64,000 nucleotides of DNA, from NCBI RefSeq assembly GCF_003061515.1, contig NZ_CP028924.1:186001-250000 (forward strand). Direction: 5' to 3'. A model generated the notes under the pieces. That model worked only from the letters and a program-made list of their open reading frames with translations. It was not told the origin of the DNA and did no database searches. Shown here piece by piece: positions 58,417 through 64,000 of the stretch (positions within the stretch are counted from its first letter, which is position 1; the number at the start of each line of letters is the position of its first letter). This DNA is from Colwellia sp. Arc7-D (GTDB taxonomy: Bacteria; Pseudomonadota; Gammaproteobacteria; Enterobacterales; Alteromonadaceae). The position numbers were made by a program, and so were the translations under genes.

Positions 58417-61400
58417 GTGAAAGATTTACTTAAGTTTCTTAAGCAACAAAATCAAACAGAAGAGTTCGATGGTATTCGCATCGGACTAGCTTCACCTGAC
58501 ATGATACGTTCATGGTCTTTTGGTGAGGTAAAGAAACCTGAGACGATTAACTATCGTACTTTTAAGCCGGAACGTGATGGTTTGTTCTGTGCGCGTATAT
58601 TTGGCCCAGTAAAAGACTACGAATGTCTTTGTGGTAAGTACAAACGTCTTAAGCATCGTGGTGTAATTTGTGAAAAATGTGGCGTTGAAGTTACATTAAC
58701 AAAAGTTCGTCGTGACCGTATGGGTCATATCGAATTAGCAAGCCCAGTTGCTCATATTTGGTTTTTAAAGTCATTGCCATCACGTATCGGTCTATTATTA
58801 GACATGACATTACGTGATATTGAGCGTGTGCTTTATTTTGAATCTTATGTTGTTACCGAACCAGGTATGACGACATTAGAGAAAAGCCAAATCTTAACCG
58901 AAGAAGAATATCTTGATGCGTTAGAAGAACACGGTGACGAATTTGACGCCCTAATGGGTGCTGAAGCGGTACTTGCGCTATTACAACAAATCGACCTTGA
59001 CGGTGAAGTAGCGCAAATGCGTGAAGAATTACCTGAAATCGGTTCAGAAACAAAACGTAAGAAAATCACTAAACGTTTAAAATTAATGGAAGCATTCGCA
59101 GCATCGGGCAACAAGCCTGAGTGGATGATCATGAACGTTTTACCAATTTTACCACCAGACTTACGTCCGTTGGTTCCTTTGGATGGTGGCCGTTTTGCAA
59201 CGTCTGACTTAAACGATTTATACCGTCGAGTTATTAACCGTAACAACCGTTTAAAACGTCTTCTTGACCTAGTAGCACCAGATATCATCGTACGTAACGA
59301 AAAGCGTATGTTGCAAGAATCTGTTGATGCATTACTAGATAATGGTCGTCGTGGTCGCGCAATTACCGGTTCTAACAAACGTCCTCTTAAATCACTTGCC
59401 GATATGATCAAAGGTAAGCAAGGTCGTTTCCGTCAGAACTTACTAGGTAAACGTGTAGATTATTCTGGTCGTTCTGTAATTACTGTTGGTCCAACATTAC
59501 GCTTGCATCAATGTGGTTTACCGAAAAAAATGGCACTTGAGTTATTCAAACCATTTATTTACGGTAAATTAGAAGCGCGTGGTTTAGCCACAACAATCAA
59601 AGCTGCTAAGAAATTAGTAGAGCGTGAAGGCGCTGAAGTTTGGGATGTACTTGACGAAGTAATTCGTGAACATCCGGTTATGCTTAACCGTGCACCAACA
59701 CTTCATAGATTGGGTATCCAAGCGTTTGAACCTGTATTGATTGAAGGTAAAGCGATTCATTTGCATCCATTGGTTTGTGCGGCGTATAACGCCGATTTCG
59801 ATGGTGACCAAATGGCGGTACACGTACCGTTGACAATCGAAGCACAAATGGAAGCACGTACGTTGATGATGTCAACGAACAACGTACTTTCTCCAGCTAA
59901 CGGTGATCCAATCATCGTACCATCACAGGATGTTGTATTAGGTTTATATTACCTAACACGTGATCGTGTAAATGGTTTAGGTGAAGGTATGGTATTTACC
60001 GACATCAAAGAAGCTGAAAAAGCTTACCGTACTGGTTTTGCTGAGCTACATGCTCGCGTTAAAATTCGTATTACTGAACATGTACGTAATGCTGAAGGTG
60101 TTTTTGAGCCAGTTACTAAGCTTCGCGATACTACCGTTGGTCGTGCAATCTTATGGCAAGTATGTCCAGACGGCATGCCTTACGATCTTATTGATCAGCC
60201 ATTAGGTAAAAAACCAATTTCAAAACTGATTAACCATGCGTACCGTAACTTAGGTCTTAAAGATACTGTTATCTTTGCTGACCAAATTATGTACACAGGT
60301 TTCCACTACGCGATGATCGCGGGTGCTTCAGTTGGTATCGACGATATGGTAATTCCAGCGGCGAAATACACCATCATCGAAGATTCAGAAGAAGAAGTTA
60401 AAGAAATTCAAACTCAGTTCGAGCAAGGTCTTGTAACTCAGGGTGAGAAATACAACAAAGTTATTGATATTTGGTCTTCTGCCAACGAGAAAATCTCGAA
60501 AGCGATGATGGACAACTTATCAAAAGAAACTGTGATTAACGCTAAAGGTGAGCCAGAAGAGCAAGACTCTTTCAACTCAATCTACATGATGGCGGATTCT
60601 GGTGCTCGTGGTAGTGCCGCTCAGATTCGTCAGCTTGCAGGTATGCGTGGTTTGATGGCTAAACCAGATGGTTCAATCATCGAAACACCAATCACCGCTA
60701 ACTTCCGTGAAGGTTTGAACGTATTACAATACTTCATCTCTACTCATGGTGCGCGTAAAGGTTTGGCTGATACGGCATTGAAAACAGCTAACTCGGGTTA
60801 CCTAACTCGTCGTTTAGTTGATGTTGCACAAGATTTGGTTGTTACTGAACATGATTGTGGAACATTAGACGGTTTACAAATGACACCATTGATTGAAGGT
60901 GGTGATGTTGTTGAGCCGTTACGTGAACGTGTTCTTGGTCGTGTTGTAGCAGAAGATGTTGTTAAACCAGGTACTGATGAAGTGTTATTACCGCGTAATA
61001 CACTTATTGATGAAGCTTTATGTGATTTCATTGAAGAAAACTCAATTGATCAAATGAAAGTTCGTTCAATCATTACTTGTCAAACAGATTTTGGTATTTG
61101 TGCTCATTGTTACGGCCGTGATTTGGCTCGTGGTCATATGATCAACCAAGGTGAAGCGATTGGTGTTGTGGCAGCACAATCTATCGGTGAACCTGGTACT
61201 CAGTTAACCATGCGTACGTTCCACATTGGTGGTGCTGCATCGCGTGCATCAGCAGAGAACAATGTACAAGTTAAGAACACTGGTACACTTAAATTACAAA
61301 ATGCTAAATTTGTAACTAACCCTGAAGATAACTTAGTAATTACTTCACGTTCATCTGAACTGACAGTAATTGATGAGCTTGGTCGTGAGAAAGAGCGTTA

Positions 61401-62619
61401 TAAAGTTCCTTACGGTACCATTCTTAATAAGAAAGATGGCGAAGCAATCAAATCTGGCGACATCATCGCTAACTGGGATCCGCATACGCATCCTATTATC
61501 ACTGAGGTTGGTGGTAAGGTTCAATTCGTTGAACTTATCGATGGTGTAACTATGGTTCGTCAAACTGATGAACTTACTGGTTTATCAAGCATCGTAGTTA
61601 CAGAAGCTGGTCAACGTAACACTGCAGGTAAAGAAATGCGCCCAGCGGTTAAGTTAGTTGATGCTAAAGGCAACGACGTAATGATAGCTGGTACAGAAAT
61701 ACCGGCACAATACTTCTTACCTGGTAACGCGATTATTAACCTTGAAGATGGTGCAGAAGTTGGTATTGGTGATGCGCTAGCACGTATCCCACAAGCATCG
61801 TCAAAAACTCGTGATATTACTGGTGGTCTTCCACGTGTAGCAGATTTATTTGAAGCGCGTAAGCCTAAGCTTCCAGCTATTTTAGCTGAGAAGACAGGTA
61901 TTATTGCTTTCGGTAAAGAAACTAAAGGTAAAGTGCGTTTACTTATCACTCAACCAAGTGGTGATGTATACGAAGAGATGATCCCTAAAATGCGTCAACT
62001 AAACGTGTTTGAAGGTGAATCTGTACTTAAAGGTGAAGTTATTGCCGATGGTCCAGAGTCTCCACATGATATCTTGCGTTTACGTGGTGTTGCACCAGTA
62101 GCTAACTACATTGTTAACGAAGTACAAGAAGTATACCGTTTACAAGGTGTTAAGATTAACGATAAGCACATTGAAGTTATCGTGCGTCAAATGATCCGCA
62201 AATGTGAGATTTTAGACGCTGGTGATAGTAACTTCCTTAAAGGTGAAATCCTAGAAGTTGCCCGTGTGAATATCTCTAATCGTGAGTTAGAAGCTGAAGG
62301 CAAACAACCAGCTGAATACGAAATGCAAATGATGGGTATTACTAAAGCATCATTAGCAACTGAGTCATTCATCTCGGCAGCATCTTTCCAAGAAACGACG
62401 CGTGTACTTACTGAAGCAGCAGTAGCTGGTAAGAAAGACAAACTTCGTGGCTTGAAAGAGAATGTTATTGTTGGTCGCTTAATCCCAGCCGGTACAGGTT
62501 ACTCTTATCATCAAGAACGCGCGCGTGCTAAAAACGCCGTTCCTGTTGAAGAAGTTACAGTATCAGCTGACGACGCAGCGCAAGCACTAACAGATGCTTT
62601 GAACGCAGATTTATCTTAG
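58417..62619 (+). CDS. rpoC: RNA polymerase beta' subunit
   Basis: 1400 residues starting at GTG 58417 with AGGAGA six bases upstream (E. coli also uses GTG). Zinc-binding [20 protein letters not shown], catalytic Mg loop [14 protein letters not shown], bridge helix/trigger loop region ([36 protein letters not shown]), and second zinc site [15 protein letters not shown]. Carries the active site of transcription. Confidence 0.98.
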   Translation: MKDLLKFLKQQNQTEEFDGIRIGLASPDMIRSWSFGEVKKPETINYRTFKPERDGLFCARIFGPVKDYECLCGKYKRLKHRGVICEKCGVEVTLTKVRRDRMGHIELASPVAHIWFLKSLPSRIGLLLDMTLRDIERVLYFESYVVTEPGMTTLEKSQILTEEEYLDALEEHGDEFDALMGAEAVLALLQQIDLDGEVAQMREELPEIGSETKRKKITKRLKLMEAFAASGNKPEWMIMNVLPILPPDLRPLVPLDGGRFATSDLNDLYRRVINRNNRLKRLLDLVAPDIIVRNEKRMLQESVDALLDNGRRGRAITGSNKRPLKSLADMIKGKQGRFRQNLLGKRVDYSGRSVITVGPTLRLHQCGLPKKMALELFKPFIYGKLEARGLATTIKAAKKLVEREGAEVWDVLDEVIREHPVMLNRAPTLHRLGIQAFEPVLIEGKAIHLHPLVCAAYNADFDGDQMAVHVPLTIEAQMEARTLMMSTNNVLSPANGDPIIVPSQDVVLGLYYLTRDRVNGLGEGMVFTDIKEAEKAYRTGFAELHARVKIRITEHVRNAEGVFEPVTKLRDTTVGRAILWQVCPDGMPYDLIDQPLGKKPISKLINHAYRNLGLKDTVIFADQIMYTGFHYAMIAGASVGIDDMVIPAAKYTIIEDSEEEVKEIQTQFEQGLVTQGEKYNKVIDIWSSANEKISKAMMDNLSKETVINAKGEPEEQDSFNSIYMMADSGARGSAAQIRQLAGMRGLMAKPDGSIIETPITANFREGLNVLQYFISTHGARKGLADTALKTANSGYLTRRLVDVAQDLVVTEHDCGTLDGLQMTPLIEGGDVVEPLRERVLGRVVAEDVVKPGTDEVLLPRNTLIDEALCDFIEENSIDQMKVRSIITCQTDFGICAHCYGRDLARGHMINQGEAIGVVAAQSIGEPGTQLTMRTFHIGGAASRASAENNVQVKNTGTLKLQNAKFVTNPEDNLVITSRSSELTVIDELGREKERYKVPYGTILNKKDGEAIKSGDIIANWDPHTHPIITEVGGKVQFVELIDGVTMVRQTDELTGLSSIVVTEAGQRNTAGKEMRPAVKLVDAKGNDVMIAGTEIPAQYFLPGNAIINLEDGAEVGIGDALARIPQASSKTRDITGGLPRVADLFEARKPKLPAILAEKTGIIAFGKETKGKVRLLITQPSGDVYEEMIPKMRQLNVFEGESVLKGEVIADGPESPHDILRLRGVAPVANYIVNEVQEVYRLQGVKINDKHIEVIVRQMIRKCEILDAGDSNFLKGEILEVARVNISNRELEAEGKQPAEYEMQMMGITKASLATESFISAASFQETTRVLTEAAVAGKKDKLRGLKENVIVGRLIPAGTGYSYHQERARAKNAVPVEEVTVSADDAAQALTDALNADLS

Positions 62620-62645
62620 TATTGATAAATCGGTTAAGAGCAATG

Positions 62646-62684
62646 TTTAACCTGTCTATTGCGAGTAAAGCTTGACAGGTTAAA
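62646..62684. repeat. 11-bp inverted repeat over the str promoter -35
   Basis: TTTAACCTGTC (62646-62656) and GACAGGTTAAA (62674-62684) are exact reverse complements around a 17-base spacer. The right arm overlaps the TTGACA -35 box. It follows rpoC by 26 bases. It may be an rpoBC 3' hairpin (no T tract) or an operator. Confidence 0.6.
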
Positions 62685-62700
62685 GCTTGACCTATAGAAT
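62672..62700 (+). promoter_or_regulatory. Sigma-70 promoter of the str operon (rpsL)
   Basis: Consensus TTGACA (62672-62677), a 17-base spacer and TAGAAT (62695-62700), then TCCGCGACCC, a GC-rich discriminator expected for a stringently controlled ribosomal-protein promoter. The rpsL start is 125 bases downstream. Confidence 0.85.
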
Positions 62701-62701
62701 T

Positions 62702-62754
62702 CCGCGACCCTATATTCCGTACATTTGTGTATTGGATATAAGGTCGCGGATTTT
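62702..62754 (+). terminator. Long hairpin in the rpsL leader, terminator-like
   Basis: CCGCGACC (62702-62709) pairs with GGTCGCGG (62742-62749), with an inner TATATTCC/GGATATA stem, followed by ATTTTC. It can end rpoC readthrough, but lies just downstream of the str promoter start point, so it would also form in the rpsL 5' leader. Confidence 0.6.
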
Positions 62755-62807
62755 CACGTTTATAAGGGTGTAAATTTCCCCATTGATTGGAATTTACACA
62801 AATTTAA

Positions 62808-63200
<393 letters not shown>

Positions 63201-63298
63201 GTTTCCCTTTCTGTACTTATCAAAAGATAAGTAAAAAGAATAGAAACGTTAAGTAAGGCCAAATAACATATTACATTTTGGGTTTATCCTGAATATAA

Positions 63299-63784
<486 letters not shown>

Positions 63785-63924
63785 AAACTATAAACTAGCA
63801 TTAATTGTTAGTTTACTAGTTAGAAGTGTAATGCCGTGGTTATCATCGAGTGTCAATGTTGATACAAAGTGATAGCCACAACTGTTTTATAATCTGAGGT
63901 AAACCTCAGAAAGAGGAAGTAATT

Positions 63925-64000
63925 GTGGCACGTATAACCCCTATTGAGCGTTACCGTAACATTGGTATTTGTGCTCATGTCGATGCCGGTAAAACGACAA
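63925..64000 (+). CDS. fusA: Elongation factor G, N-terminal fragment
   Basis: GTG 63925 with GAGGAAG upstream opens [20 protein letters not shown] and then AGKTT, the EF-G start with its G1 P-loop. The window ends here, leaving about 25 codons. Position after rpsG is the str operon order. A CTGAGGT/ACCTCAG hairpin (63894-63909) sits directly before the ribosome site. Confidence 0.95.
   Translation, partial: MARITPIERYRNIGICAHVDAGKTT

Noticed and set aside
58845..59411. 188-codon open frame antisense to rpoC
   Set aside because: rpoC is fully accounted for on the plus strand; the antisense product is Arg/Ser-rich with no domain character.

Overview
The window is an AT-rich chromosomal segment of a marine gammaproteobacterium, most likely Colwellia or a close relative (Colwelliaceae, Alteromonadales). 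Three things support this: low GC, gene orders typical of gammaproteobacteria (mrcA < > pilMNOPQ-aroK-aroB-damX-dam; murB-birA-coaX-tRNA-tufB-secE-nusG-rplKAJL-rpoBC-rpsL-rpsG-fusA), and an argH fused to an acetyltransferase domain, as reported in marine Alteromonadales and Vibrionales. This placement is inference; no 16S rRNA is present.

Layout. 1-5964: the end of a polysaccharide biosynthesis cluster with three GT4 glycosyltransferases (one cut by the window edge, one frameshifted), a Wzy-like polymerase and a Wzx-like flippase. 6107-10000: a FecA-like TonB-dependent receptor behind a good Fur box, a TlpA-like thioredoxin divergent from a secreted four-cysteine protein, and a small LETM1-like membrane protein. 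10164-14065: ompR-envZ convergent with pckA across a perfect bidirectional terminator. 14529-17116: mrcA (PBP1A), interrupted by a one-base frameshift in a C6 run. 17248-26081: pilMNOPQ, aroK, aroB, damX and dam, closely packed. 26223-28274: a DUF2970 protein and a 484-residue protein of unknown function. 28339-37311: arginine biosynthesis, with argE divergent from argC-B-F-G-H(A)-A. 37533-41542: a three-gene polysaccharide export module (beta-barrel, short OPX protein, PCP/tyrosine kinase). 41647-44406: murB, birA, coaX. 44517-46173: tRNA-Thr, -Tyr, -Gly, -Thr and tufB, followed by decaying tandem copies of the tuf 3' end and its terminator. 46940-49793: a NhaP2-type antiporter and a prolyl-hydroxylase-like oxygenase. 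50060-64000: tRNA-Trp, secE, nusG, the L11/L1/L10/L7-L12 and RNA polymerase genes, and the start of the str operon (rpsL, rpsG, fusA cut by the window end).

Most of the window is core housekeeping sequence. The parts that depart from textbook order are: the tandem tuf-tail/terminator array after tufB; the split outer-membrane export pair (short OPX plus separate barrel); the coexistence of argH(A) and full argA in one operon; an 11-bp inverted repeat lying over the -35 box of the str promoter; two perfect hairpins between rpoB and rpoC; and two single-base frameshifts in G/C homopolymers, which look like sequence errors. I found no CRISPR array, prophage, insertion sequence or recognisable defence system. 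I do not see a convincing new multi-gene system; the best candidates for new biology are the export module and the unknown 484-residue protein.
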